Assembly (NCBI GenBank): GCA_022791135.1
Contig: JAAVYM010000072.1
Location: 1-64,000, forward strand
Source: Oscillibacter sp.
GTDB taxonomy: Bacteria > Bacillota > Clostridia > Oscillospirales > Oscillospiraceae
Direction of reading: 5' to 3'
Length of the DNA: 64,000 bases
Shown: positions 37,843 through 46,250 of the stretch, piece after piece
Numbering within the stretch: position 1 is the stretch's first letter
Layout of the letters: each line of letters begins with the position of its first letter
The notes under the pieces: model-generated
Seen by the model: only the letters and a program-made list of their open reading frames with translations
What the model was told of the DNA's origin: nothing
The model's database searches: none
Translations under genes and position numbers: made by a program

Positions 37843-39183
37843 TCAGTCCTTTAAAACGTCCACAGCCTCCACGCCGTAATATTGAAACAGCCTCACGGCC
37901 TCCGCGCCGATCCGCTCCCCGGACACCGCAACGGGCACCGCCGGGGGACAGCTCACCGTGGGCGCACCGCAGATTCGCCCCAGGCTTTTCTCCGCCGGAA
38001 CCGTCTCCTGCGGGGCGAACAGGGCCTGCCGCACAGTTAGGACCCGCTCTCCCTTCGCCGGGGGCAGGGCGGGACGGGGAACCGGCCGCCCCGGGACGGC
38101 GCTTTGAAGGACGTCCGCCACGCGAAGAAACGCCTTCTCGTCCGTAGAGCCGGAGGCCATCAGCACCGCGAAGTCCCGGTCCGCGTATTCCAGCTCAACG
38201 CCCCCCGCCCGAAGACGCTCCGCCGTGAAAAACCCCGTCCACCCAAAGGCGGCCGCGTCCAAGGCGAGCTTCAGCGGCTCCGTCCCCGCGAAAGTCCAGC
38301 CCCCTCCGGCCAGATCCCGCTTCAGCGCGGCCATTCTCCCGGCGGCAGCGCGGATGCCATCCGCCCCCTCTCCGGCGAGATAGGCGTTGCACAAATCCAG
38401 GGACGATAGCGTCAAGTAAGACGGGCTGGTGGAGCCAAAGAGGGCCAGGGCCGCCCTGGCCCGGTCCCGCAGCACCGCCGGCGCAGTTTTGGCGACGTGC
38501 AGGTACGCCCCGCCGGTGAGAACCGGAAGGGTTTTGTGGGCAGAGTCGCAGACCAGGTCCGCCCCCAGGTCCAGAGGATGGAGGGAGGGGCTGAGAAAGC
38601 GAAGATACGCCCCATGGGCGTTGTCCGCCAGAAGCAGGGTTCCATAGCGGCGGCAGACCTCCGCCAGGGCGGGCAGGTCCGCCATATTCCCCAGATAGTC
38701 GGGGCTGGTTACGTAAACGGCGGCAGGCGGGGCGCTCAGGGCGGCTAAGGCCCGCTCCAGCCCCACCGCCGTGACAGGGCAGGCACAGAGGGGGGCGTCC
38801 CCCTCCGGCCACAGCCATGCAATCTCGAAATCCAGCAGGGCCGCGGCGTAGACAAAGGCCTTGTGCGCATTCCGGGCGGCCAGCACCACCGGCGGCGTCC
38901 CGGCAGGGCGGGCTTGCAGGGCCAGGCACAGCATGGCCCGGATGCACTGGCTGGAGCCTTCCGTGGAGTAGAAGGTAGCCCCCGAGCCGAAGAGGGCGGC
39001 GGCATTGCGCTCACTCTGCGCAAGAATGCCGGACGCTTCATAGAGGGAGTCCGCCCCGGGGATCTCCGTGATGTCCCACGCCTCGCAGCCGAGCGCCCCG
39101 GCCCCCTTGTGCCCCGGCATGTGGAAGCGGCATTTATCCGCCTTCTGATAGCGCCGGAGAAAGTCCGCGACCGGAGTGGTCAT
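37843..39183 (-). CDS. Orn/Lys/Arg decarboxylase family PLP enzyme
   Basis: MTTPVADFLRRYQKADKCRFHMPGHKG...DSAHKTLPVLTGGAYLHV (PLP Lys); ATGA overlap with scfB. Confidence 0.88.
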   Translation of the reverse strand: MTTPVADFLRRYQKADKCRFHMPGHKGAGALGCEAWDITEIPGADSLYEASGILAQSERNAAALFGSGATFYSTEGSSQCIRAMLCLALQARPAGTPPVVLAARNAHKAFVYAAALLDFEIAWLWPEGDAPLCACPVTAVGLERALAALSAPPAAVYVTSPDYLGNMADLPALAEVCRRYGTLLLADNAHGAYLRFLSPSLHPLDLGADLVCDSAHKTLPVLTGGAYLHVAKTAPAVLRDRARAALALFGSTSPSYLTLSSLDLCNAYLAGEGADGIRAAAGRMAALKRDLAGGGWTFAGTEPLKLALDAAAFGWTGFFTAERLRAGGVELEYADRDFAVLMASGSTDEKAFLRVADVLQSAVPGRPVPRPALPPAKGERVLTVRQALFAPQETVPAEKSLGRICGAPTVSCPPAVPVAVSGERIGAEAVRLFQYYGVEAVDVLKD

Positions 39184-40565
39184 GCCTCCGCCTCTTCCGC
39201 CAGGGCGGCCTGGAGCATGATGGCGCACTCCATCCGCTTGCGGAACAACTCGCAGCCCGCTGCGTACACGCCTCGGATGGAACCGGAGGCATGATAGGCG
39301 TTGGCGGCACAGCCGCCGGAACAATAGAGCTTGGCCCAGCAACCGGCGCACTCCGGCCGGGCATAGGCATTGCAGGAGCGGAACTCCTCCCGCAGGGCCG
39401 TGTTTACGACGCCCTGCCACACGTCTCCCAGCTTGTATGCCTCCTCCCCCACGAACTGGTGGCAGGGATAGAGGTCCCCCTGGGGGGTGACGGCCATATA
39501 CTCCGTTCCGGAGCCGCAGCCGGAGATGCGCTTATAGACGCAGGGACCCCCGGTCAAATCCAGCATGTAATGGTAGAAGGTAATGGGCCGGCCCTCCCGG
39601 CGGCGCTTCAGCATCTCCTTCGCCAGAAGCTCGTACTGTCCTTTCACAATCTCCAAATCCTCCGCCGTCAGCGCCGCCGGGTCCCCCGGCGCGCAGACCA
39701 CCGGCTCCATGCTCAGCTCTGTGAAGCCCAGGTCCGCCATATGGAAGAGGTCCTTCGTAAAGTCTGGATTGGCGTGGGTAAAGGTGCCCCGCATGTAATA
39801 CCTTGTCCCCCCCCGGGCCTTGACCAGCTTTTGAAACTTGGGGACAATGCGGTCATAGCTGCCGTTCCCGGCGCAATCCACCCGGAGGGCGTCGTGGATC
39901 TCCTTCCGCCCGTCCAGGGAGAGGACCACGTTGTCCATCTCCCGGTTGGCAAAGTCGGTCACCTCGTCGTCAAGGAGCATGCCGTTGGTGGTCAGGGTGA
40001 AGCGGAATTTTTTATGGCAGGACTCCTCCCGGGTACGGGCGTAGGCCACCAGATCCTTCACCACCTGCCAGTTCATCAGCGGCTCGCCGCCAAAGAAATC
40101 CACCTCCAGGTTCGTGCGGCTCCCGGAATGCGCGATGAGGAAGTCCAGGGCCTGCCGGCCCACCTCGAAGCTCATCAAGGCCCTCTCGCCGTGGTACTTC
40201 CCCTGGCTGGCGAAGCAGTAGGCGCAGTTGAGGTTGCAGGTATGGGCCACATGGAGGCACAGGGCCTTCACCACGTCGCCGGAGCGCTGCTTAAACGTCC
40301 CGGCCATGCCGGCGAAGCGGTCGGGGGTGTAGAGCTGCCCGGACCGCTCCAGGGCCTTCACGTCGGAAAAGCACTCCCGGATCTCCTCCTCCGTAACGTC
40401 GGGGCGCCCTGCATATTTGTCCAGCAGCACCTTCACGATCTCCTCCACGCTGTGGTCCGGGCAGAGGGCAATGACGTCATAGGCCACCTCGTCCACCACA
40501 TGGATCCCGCCGGAGCAGGTGTCCAGCACGATGTGATAGCCGTTTAATTCATATTGATGTACCAT
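39180..40565 (-). CDS. scfB: SCIFF peptide maturase (radical SAM/SPASM)
   Basis: HVAHTCNLNCAYCFASQGKYHGERALM; C-terminal SPASM Cys cluster CNAYARPECAGCWAKLYCSGGC. Confidence 0.93.
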   Translation of the reverse strand: MVHQYELNGYHIVLDTCSGGIHVVDEVAYDVIALCPDHSVEEIVKVLLDKYAGRPDVTEEEIRECFSDVKALERSGQLYTPDRFAGMAGTFKQRSGDVVKALCLHVAHTCNLNCAYCFASQGKYHGERALMSFEVGRQALDFLIAHSGSRTNLEVDFFGGEPLMNWQVVKDLVAYARTREESCHKKFRFTLTTNGMLLDDEVTDFANREMDNVVLSLDGRKEIHDALRVDCAGNGSYDRIVPKFQKLVKARGGTRYYMRGTFTHANPDFTKDLFHMADLGFTELSMEPVVCAPGDPAALTAEDLEIVKGQYELLAKEMLKRRREGRPITFYHYMLDLTGGPCVYKRISGCGSGTEYMAVTPQGDLYPCHQFVGEEAYKLGDVWQGVVNTALREEFRSCNAYARPECAGCWAKLYCSGGCAANAYHASGSIRGVYAAGCELFRKRMECAIMLQAALAEEAEA

Positions 40566-40722
40566 AGAACCTCCTGGGATTCAATAAAATCGTTCCGGCG
40601 CGGCTTCCCGCCGGGCGTCCGCTCCCACTTGCGGCTGGAGCCTCCGCCCGCAAGTGGGAAATCCGGCATGCCGGGCAGGAAAGAAACGCGCCGCCCGGAC
40701 CGGGCGGCGCATTGGAAACGGC

Positions 40723-40863
40723 TCACTTCTGCTCGCACTTCTGATTGGCGACGCCGCAGCTGGTCTTGCAGGCGGACTGGCAGGAGGTCTGGCACTCGCC
40801 GCAGCCGCCCTTCTTGGCGCTCTCGCAGAGGCTGCGGGTCTCCAGGGTTTTGATTCTCTTCAT
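40723..40863 (-). CDS. scfA: SCIFF ribosomal peptide precursor
   Basis: 46-aa MKRIKTLETRSLCESAKKGGCGECQTSCQSACKTSCGVANQKCEQK directly upstream of the maturase; below ORF-track cutoff. Confidence 0.93.
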   Translation of the reverse strand: MKRIKTLETRSLCESAKKGGCGECQTSCQSACKTSCGVANQKCEQK

Positions 40864-40929
40864 AATATCTTCTCCGTTCTAAATGGATTTTAAAGCCGCC
40901 GGCAGACACACCGGCCCATGATTGTGGAA

Positions 40930-40958
40930 AGTGTAACATAGAACCGCCGGAAAGTCAA
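40930..40958 (-). promoter_or_regulatory. Promoter of the SCIFF operon
   Basis: Minus-strand TTGACT-17 bp-TACACT. Confidence 0.7.
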
Positions 40959-40993
40959 GAGGCCCCGGTACGGCATTCCACGCCGCGTCCGCC

Positions 40994-41743
40994 TCACTGA
41001 CCCGGCAGGGGAGGAGACCGAAGAATTACCCGGCCAAAGCAAACCAACGTCCGTCCGCCGGCGGCAGTGAGCACCACGTCCGCATCTGCCCTGGCCCGGT
41101 TCAGGGAAAACAGATACACGATCCCTGCCGGATCCCGGTAATACTGCTTGCAAAAGATGTCCCCATCCACGCAGAAAATCCCCACATCCCCCGCCTTCAG
41201 CGGGTCCCGGTTTACATACACAACAGCGCCATCGGCAATGTAGGGAACCATCGAGTCCCCCTGAATCCGCACGGCAAACTCCGCCGCCGGGGGCACGTCG
41301 CCGGTAACGGCAATGTAGTCAAAATCCTCCCCAAAAGCCGGAGCAGCGTACCCGGCAGCGGCCGGACTGCGGTAAAGGGGAATCATCCGCGGCTCCTCCA
41401 TCCCCTGGGCAGTCTGCGTCTCATCCCGATAGGCGCAAAGCGCCTCCACCATCGTCTGCACCGTCTCCCGTCCCAGTGGCGACAACCCCCGGTAGTTCTC
41501 CAGCAGCAGTTGTTCTTTCCGGCTCAAAGGCTGCTTTTGAAAGCGGAAGCTGTCCTGAAAAAGCGTATTCGGATCTATTTCCAGGCAGTCAAACAGCCGG
41601 AGCATGATCTCTTCTTTTGGAAAGCTGACCCCAGTCTCATAATTTCCCACAGCAGAGGGAGAAATCCCCAACAGCGCCGCCAATTCCGCCCGCGTCATAT
41701 CCAATTCTCCCCGGCGGGCGCGAAGCCGGTCCCCAAAGGTCAT
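40994..41743 (-). CDS. XRE-S24 (CI/LexA-like) self-cleaving-type repressor
   Basis: HTH MTRAELAALLGISPSAVGNYETGVSFPKEEI; AAAGYAAPA linker; Ser IQGDSMVPYIADG; Lys DGDIFCKQYYRD. Confidence 0.88.
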   Translation of the reverse strand: MTFGDRLRARRGELDMTRAELAALLGISPSAVGNYETGVSFPKEEIMLRLFDCLEIDPNTLFQDSFRFQKQPLSRKEQLLLENYRGLSPLGRETVQTMVEALCAYRDETQTAQGMEEPRMIPLYRSPAAAGYAAPAFGEDFDYIAVTGDVPPAAEFAVRIQGDSMVPYIADGAVVYVNRDPLKAGDVGIFCVDGDIFCKQYYRDPAGIVYLFSLNRARADADVVLTAAGGRTLVCFGRVILRSPPLPGQ

Positions 41744-41769
41744 AAACGTCCCTCCTTTTTCCTTTTTCT

Positions 41770-41882
41770 ATCTTACCAGCTATTCAAAGCCCTGTCAATT
41801 AATTTATACAAGTTTCTTGTAAAACCCTCTTGACTTACCAGAACGTTTGTGCTATTATCGAACATGCAGACAAGATTCTTGT
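41770..41882. promoter_or_regulatory. Divergent promoter region with two palindromic operators
   Basis: Minus promoter TTGACA (41793-41798)-17-TAAGAT (41770-41775); plus promoter TTGACT (41830-41835)-17-TATTAT (41853-41858); palindromes TACAAGTTTCTTGTA (41807-41821) and ACAAGATTCTTGT (41870-41882). Confidence 0.75.
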
Positions 41883-42002
41883 TCTATATTCCATTCCAAA
41901 ACAAATTTTCAGGTTCGAGTTTTTCACACCAGTGACCACCGAAAAGCACACAGCCGCCAACAAAACGGCGCGTCCCGCCCCATCCCTCGTCCTTCGTTCC
42001 CG

Positions 42003-42044
42003 GCAAAAAAATCAACTGCGAACCCAACACAGTGGTTCGCAGTT
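42003..42044 (-). terminator. Terminator of the tRNA-Thr/Tyr transcript
   Basis: AACTGCGAACC/GGTTCGCAGTT 11-bp stem followed on the minus strand by GATTTTTTTG. Confidence 0.8.
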
Positions 42045-42122
42045 GAAAGCGAAGAAATTCCCCGCCCGGCGGAGCTTTCCGTCCCAAAAGGGCGGGAAGC
42101 ACAGCGGTAAGGGGAATTTCCA
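42045..42122 (-). repeat. Structured repeat, copy B (3' of tRNA-Tyr)
   Basis: Minus strand GAAATTCCCCTTACCG...GGAAAGCTCCGCCGGGCGGGGAATTTCTTCGCTTTC. Confidence 0.7.
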
Positions 42123-42125
42123 AGC

Positions 42126-42210
42126 TGGTGGGGGAAGGTGGATTCGAACCACCGAAGTCAGTGACAACAGATTTACAGTCTGCCCCATTTGACCGCTCTG
42201 GAATTCCCCC
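42126..42210 (-). tRNA. tRNA-Tyr(GTA)
   Basis: Revcomp GGGGGAATTCCAGAGCGGTCAAATGGGGCAGACTGTAAATCTG...GGTTCGAATCCACCTTCCCCCACCA. Confidence 0.95.
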
Positions 42211-42229
42211 ATATACAGATATGAACTTG

Positions 42230-42305
42230 TGGAGCTGGTGGACGGACTCGAACCCCCGGCCTGCTGATTACAAATCAGCTGCTCTACCAACTGAGCTACA
42301 CCAGC
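42230..42305 (-). tRNA. tRNA-Thr(TGT)
   Basis: Revcomp GCTGGTGTAGCTCAGTTGGTAGAGCAGCTGATTTGTAATCAGC...GGTTCGAGTCCGTCCACCAGCTCCA. Confidence 0.95.
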
Positions 42306-42324
42306 AGTTCCAACAGCAGTGTTT

Positions 42325-42353
42325 ATTTTAACAGACGGTTTCTTGTTTGTCAA
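42325..42353 (-). promoter_or_regulatory. Promoter of tRNA-Thr/Tyr
   Basis: Minus-strand TTGACA-17 bp-TAAAAT. Confidence 0.8.
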
Positions 42354-42399
42354 CAAAAATTTTTCTGAATTTCAACTTTTTTCAAAGGAGCGCATCCAA

Positions 42400-42588
42400 A
42401 TGATTTCCATTAGACTCCAAAATCGCCGCAGGCTGCTGCGCTGCACGCTGTGCGGGCGGGAAATTCTTTCCGGAGAGGAATACTGGGCCTGCAGCGGCTG
42501 CCTAGCCTGCGGCGAATGCCTGCCGGTGCTGGCCAGGCGGGAGCTGGCCCCCTGCCGGGAGGTCTGCGGAGAGGAGCGAAGCATATGA
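42400..42588 (+). CDS. Small Cys-rich (zinc-ribbon-like) protein
   Basis: RCTLCGREILSGEEYWACSGCLACGECLPVL; RBS aaaggag. Confidence 0.65.
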   Translation: MISIRLQNRRRLLRCTLCGREILSGEEYWACSGCLACGECLPVLARRELAPCREVCGEERSI

Positions 42589-42818
42589 CCCTCTCGGAAA
42601 TGTCCCGAAACTACCAGGAAAGCGCCGCGGCCATCCATGGGCGGATCGTGGAGCTGCGAATCCAGGAACAGGCACAGGCGGACCCAGAAGAGTCGTTCCG
42701 CCTCCGCCGGCGGATCGACGAGCTAATGCCCCTATGGCGGGAGGCCAGGGAACTGGCGGTGCTGACCGCCCATTACTATGACAGGAGCTATCATAAAAAT
42801 GAACACTACACGCTTTGA
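42585..42818 (+). CDS. Small helical protein of unknown function
   Basis: MTLSEMSRNYQESAAAIHGRIVELRIQEQAQADPEESFRLRRRIDELMPLWREARELAVLTAHYYDRSY; ATGA overlap with previous gene. Confidence 0.65.
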   Translation: MTLSEMSRNYQESAAAIHGRIVELRIQEQAQADPEESFRLRRRIDELMPLWREARELAVLTAHYYDRSYHKNEHYTL

Positions 42819-43095
42819 CACCCGGGCCAGCGAGTGGATCGGAGATCTGGCCGTCTGGACCCGGCAGAACGCCCCAGACAACGGCGAGCAGCTGGACCGG
42901 CTTCGCCGCGGTCTCCGCCGGGCGCGGGAACAGGAGCTGACCCCCCGCCAGCGGCAGATGCTGGAACTCTACTTTGACCGTGGAATGAACATCCCCCAAA
43001 TCGCCGGAGAGCTGGGGGTCAACCCCTCCACCGTCTCCCGGACCCTTCGCCGGGCCAAGGACCGGCTTTACCGCTGCCTTCGGTATGCTTTGTAG
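42799..43095 (+). CDS. Small sigma-70 region 4-like HTH protein
   Basis: ELTPRQRQMLELYFDRGMNIPQIAGELGVNPSTVSRTLRRAKDRLYRCL. Confidence 0.75.
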   Translation: MNTTRFDTRASEWIGDLAVWTRQNAPDNGEQLDRLRRGLRRAREQELTPRQRQMLELYFDRGMNIPQIAGELGVNPSTVSRTLRRAKDRLYRCLRYAL

Positions 43096-43265
43096 CTTTT
43101 GGGCGGAACCGGTCAAAAACCAAGTAAGAATTGGGTGATTTTGCCACAGAATTCTTCTTGCGGTTTCCTCTGGAAGCGGATATAATCGTAAACAGTATAC
43201 AAAATTCCGGCGCCGCGGAAAAACCTGAGCACTGCCGGCGGACTTTTCGGATCGGGAGGAGCATT

Positions 43266-44159
43266 ATGAAGGACGTGGTTTACAATTCCCTGCACAACCG
43301 CTGGCTGCGGCTGCTGGCCGCCGTGGTGGGAGAATTTGTCGCCGCCCTGGCGCTCAACCTCTTCATTGTTCCGCTGAACCTGTATTCCGGCGGCTTAATG
43401 GGCCTGTGCCAGCTGATCCGGACACTGCTGCAAACTAAGCTGGGCCTGAATTTCGGCAGCACCGACGTCGCCGGTATTCTGTATTTCCTCAGCAACGTCC
43501 CTATCCTCCTTCTGGCCTATAAGACCCTGGGAAAGGCCATGACCTTTAAAACGGTTATCTGCACCATCTCCTTCTCCTTTTTCTACAGCATTATTCCCAT
43601 CCCCCAGACGCCCATCGTAGACGACTATCTCACCGCCTGCCTGCTGGGCGGCATCCTGGTGGGAGTGTCCAGCGGCATCGTGCTGACTTGCGGGGGCAGC
43701 GGCGGCGGGCTGGACATCGTGGGCCTGTGCCTGAGCAAACGGGGAAGCCAGTTCACGGTGGGAAAATTCTCTCTAACCTTCAACTTCTTCCTCTATGCCG
43801 CCTGCCTGATCCTGTTTGTGCCGGAGGTGGCCATCTACTCCGTGATCTACAACTTCTTTACCTCCATGGTCCTGGACCGGATGCATCAGCAAAATGTCAG
43901 CGTCCAGGCCCTGATTTTCACCAAGGAGGACGAGAAGGCCCTGGGCCGCTTCATCATCGAAAAGCTGGGGCGGGGCGTCACGTATTGGGAGGGCACCGGC
44001 GCTTACAGCGGAAAGGGCATCCATGTGCTGATGGTCTGCCTGTCCAAGTTTGAAATCGAAGAGCTGCTGCACGCCGTCCACGAAATCGACCCCCACGCCT
44101 TTACCTCCGTTCAGGAGCGGGTCCGGGTTTACGGCAACTTCCAGCGCAAGCTGGAGTGA
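43266..44159 (+). CDS. YitT family membrane protein (DUF2179 C-terminus)
   Basis: ALNLFIVPLNLYSGGLMGLCQLI...TCGGSGGGLDIVGLCLSKR. Confidence 0.9.
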   Translation: MKDVVYNSLHNRWLRLLAAVVGEFVAALALNLFIVPLNLYSGGLMGLCQLIRTLLQTKLGLNFGSTDVAGILYFLSNVPILLLAYKTLGKAMTFKTVICTISFSFFYSIIPIPQTPIVDDYLTACLLGGILVGVSSGIVLTCGGSGGGLDIVGLCLSKRGSQFTVGKFSLTFNFFLYAACLILFVPEVAIYSVIYNFFTSMVLDRMHQQNVSVQALIFTKEDEKALGRFIIEKLGRGVTYWEGTGAYSGKGIHVLMVCLSKFEIEELLHAVHEIDPHAFTSVQERVRVYGNFQRKLE

Positions 44160-44186
44160 GCGCTCGTACCTTCCTTATCAAAAAAA

Positions 44187-44222
44187 CCAAGGGGACCCGC
44201 CAGACGCGGGTCCCCTCTTTTA
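44187..44222 (+). terminator. Terminator
   Basis: aggggacccgc-cagac-gcgggtcccct followed by cttttac. Confidence 0.8.
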
Positions 44223-44903
44223 CAAAACCTCCCGGACCCGAAGTGTTTTTCCCTCCACGGTGAAGCGGACCTCCAGTCCGGCAAAAACAAAGCCATAGAC
44301 CCGCTGGGGGTCCTCCTGATAGCGGGGGCGGGGGTCCAGGGCTAGCACGGCCCGGAGCGCCTCCCTCCGGTCGGGGGGCACCCTCTCCAGCAGCTCCGGC
44401 GGAATCTCCACGGCCAGCTCCTCTCCAGCCGCAGCGGCAGCAAAGCCTCCTTCGGCTTTCGGGAGGCAGTCTGCATAGGGGAGGTAGGGCTTGATATCCA
44501 AAACCGGCGTACCGTCCGCCAAATCCGCCCCCCGGACCCGAAGGGCCATCCCCCACTCCCGAGTCTCCTCCACCCCCGCCAGGGCCACAGCCGACAGGGC
44601 CAGGGGATTGGGACGGAAGGGGGAGCGGGTGGCAAACACCCCTAGCCGGACGTTTCCCCCCAGGCGGGGCGGGCGGACCGTCGGCGACCAGCCGTCCCGG
44701 ACCGCCCGGTCAAAGACCCAGAGCAGCCACACATGAGAAAAGCCCTCCAGCCCTCTAAGGGCATCGGCGCTGCGATACTCCGGCTCAAAGACCACCAGGG
44801 CCTCCAGGGAGTCCACCAGGCCGCTCTGCCGGGGAACGCCGAATTTACCGGCAAAATCGCTGTGGATGCGGGCAATGGTTTTCATGGTAAATTCCTGGGA
44901 CAT
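44220..44903 (-). CDS. trmO: TrmO family tRNA (N6-threonylcarbamoyladenosine37-N6)-methyltransferase
   Basis: IARIHSDFAGKFGVPRQSGLVDSLEALVVFEPEYR; RSPFRPNPLALSAVAL; PYLPYAD. Confidence 0.9.
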   Translation of the reverse strand: MSQEFTMKTIARIHSDFAGKFGVPRQSGLVDSLEALVVFEPEYRSADALRGLEGFSHVWLLWVFDRAVRDGWSPTVRPPRLGGNVRLGVFATRSPFRPNPLALSAVALAGVEETREWGMALRVRGADLADGTPVLDIKPYLPYADCLPKAEGGFAAAAAGEELAVEIPPELLERVPPDRREALRAVLALDPRPRYQEDPQRVYGFVFAGLEVRFTVEGKTLRVREVL

Positions 44904-45013
44904 GGGTGCGCCTCCTTTTCACGCCTTCATTATACACCCTCAGGGCGGAAAAGAAAATACCGGATGTAAGCCAGACCGCCGGGCAAATGCGGCAGTCTGA
45001 CGGGGCGGCGTTT

Positions 45014-45340
45014 TTAGAAGCCGTCCATTGCCCGGCCGGCGGCGTTGCCGGCGTCATCCAGGGCGTCCCTGGCGTCGTCCACCAGAGAATCCTCCGGCAT
45101 AACGCCGGCGGGGTTGTTGTTCCCGGCGGCGTCATTGTAGCCGTTTCCGGTAGAGCCGCTGTTGCCGTTGACGGAGCCGTTGGTGGAACCGCTGCCGTTG
45201 ACGCCGTTTTGCATCCCTGCGGAATCGCCGGCCATGATGCCGTCATTCCCGGTGGAACTGTTCCGGCTGTCGCCGCCGCAGGCCGTCAGGCCCAGAGCCA
45301 GCAGCAGGGAAACCAGCAGGAGCATCTGCATGTGTTTCAT
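45014..45340 (-). CDS. Small lipoprotein, Asn/Gly/Ser-rich
   Basis: Lipobox LTAC; low-complexity NGSGSTNGSVNGNSGSTGNGYN. Confidence 0.7.
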   Translation of the reverse strand: MKHMQMLLLVSLLLALGLTACGGDSRNSSTGNDGIMAGDSAGMQNGVNGSGSTNGSVNGNSGSTGNGYNDAAGNNNPAGVMPEDSLVDDARDALDDAGNAAGRAMDGF

Positions 45341-45817
45341 GGGATTTCTCCTTTCACCTTGTTCCGATGGGGTCCGCCTTCCAAAACCGGCGGGAGGACC
45401 CCGTCTTTCCCGTCAAAAGAGTGCAAGCTCTTGCGCTTCTTTGACGGTGCGCGGAGCCAAATGCGCCCCGCGGCTGCACGATACCCGAGTCCTATTCTCC
45501 CCGGTCTTTCGCCGGTGAACCCTGGGACTTTTCGGAGAATCAGGTTTTTTTTGAAAACCAGGCATGAAGGCATCCCCGGGGCCATATGCATAAACCATGG
45601 GAGGCGCATCGGGCCGCGGCGGCGGGCAGCTTTCCGGCCCTTACGGAAAAAATCGCCCTTTCTGCCGCCCCCAAAAAAACAAATAGATGCGCCGTTTTGG
45701 CGAAGAACTTAAAAAAATCAGCAAAATGACGTATATTTAAAGGCAGAACTGGTATAAACTAACAAAAAGAGTCGGACAGTCACGGAAAAATTTTAAAAAT
45801 GTTTGTGCAATTGTCCA

Positions 45818-45846
45818 TTGACGGGAAACAAAAAAGCGGTTATGAT
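45818..45846 (+). promoter_or_regulatory. Promoter upstream of HPr gene
   Basis: TTGACG-17 bp-TATGAT. Confidence 0.65.
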
Positions 45847-45919
45847 AGGTGTGTATAGTAAAGTACTGACTCGTGGGCACTACATTTCCATGATTTGATA
45901 CAAAAAGGAGAGCTGCAAC

Positions 45920-46183
45920 ATGTATACGCAGGAGATCACGGTCAACAATGAAGTTGGTTTGCACGCCCGCCCCGCCACGTTCTTTATCCAGAAAGCCAAC
46001 GAGTTCAAAAGCGGTATCTGGGTCGAGAAGGAGGACCGCCGCGTCAACGCCAAGAGCTTGCTGGGTGTGCTGTCCCTGGGCATTGTGAAGGGGACGCCCA
46101 TTACCCTGATTGCCGACGGCAGCGATGAGAAAGAGGCGGTCACCGCGCTGGTGGACCTTGTGAAAGACAACTTCGGAGAGTAA
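45920..46183 (+). CDS. ptsH: HPr family phosphocarrier protein
   Basis: MYTQEITVNNEVGLHARPATFFIQKANEF (HARPA) and RRVNAKSLLGVLSLGI. Confidence 0.92.
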   Translation: MYTQEITVNNEVGLHARPATFFIQKANEFKSGIWVEKEDRRVNAKSLLGVLSLGIVKGTPITLIADGSDEKEAVTALVDLVKDNFGE

Positions 46184-46250
46184 CAAACCGTCCCCGTGCT
46201 GCCTGTCAGCGCGGGGTGGTTTTTTCATTTTATAAGAAAGGCGGCCCGGC

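Noticed and set aside
41830-42192. 120-aa plus-strand ORF downstream of the S24-controlled promoter
   Set aside because: Begins inside the promoter and runs antisense through a tRNA gene; composition not protein-like.
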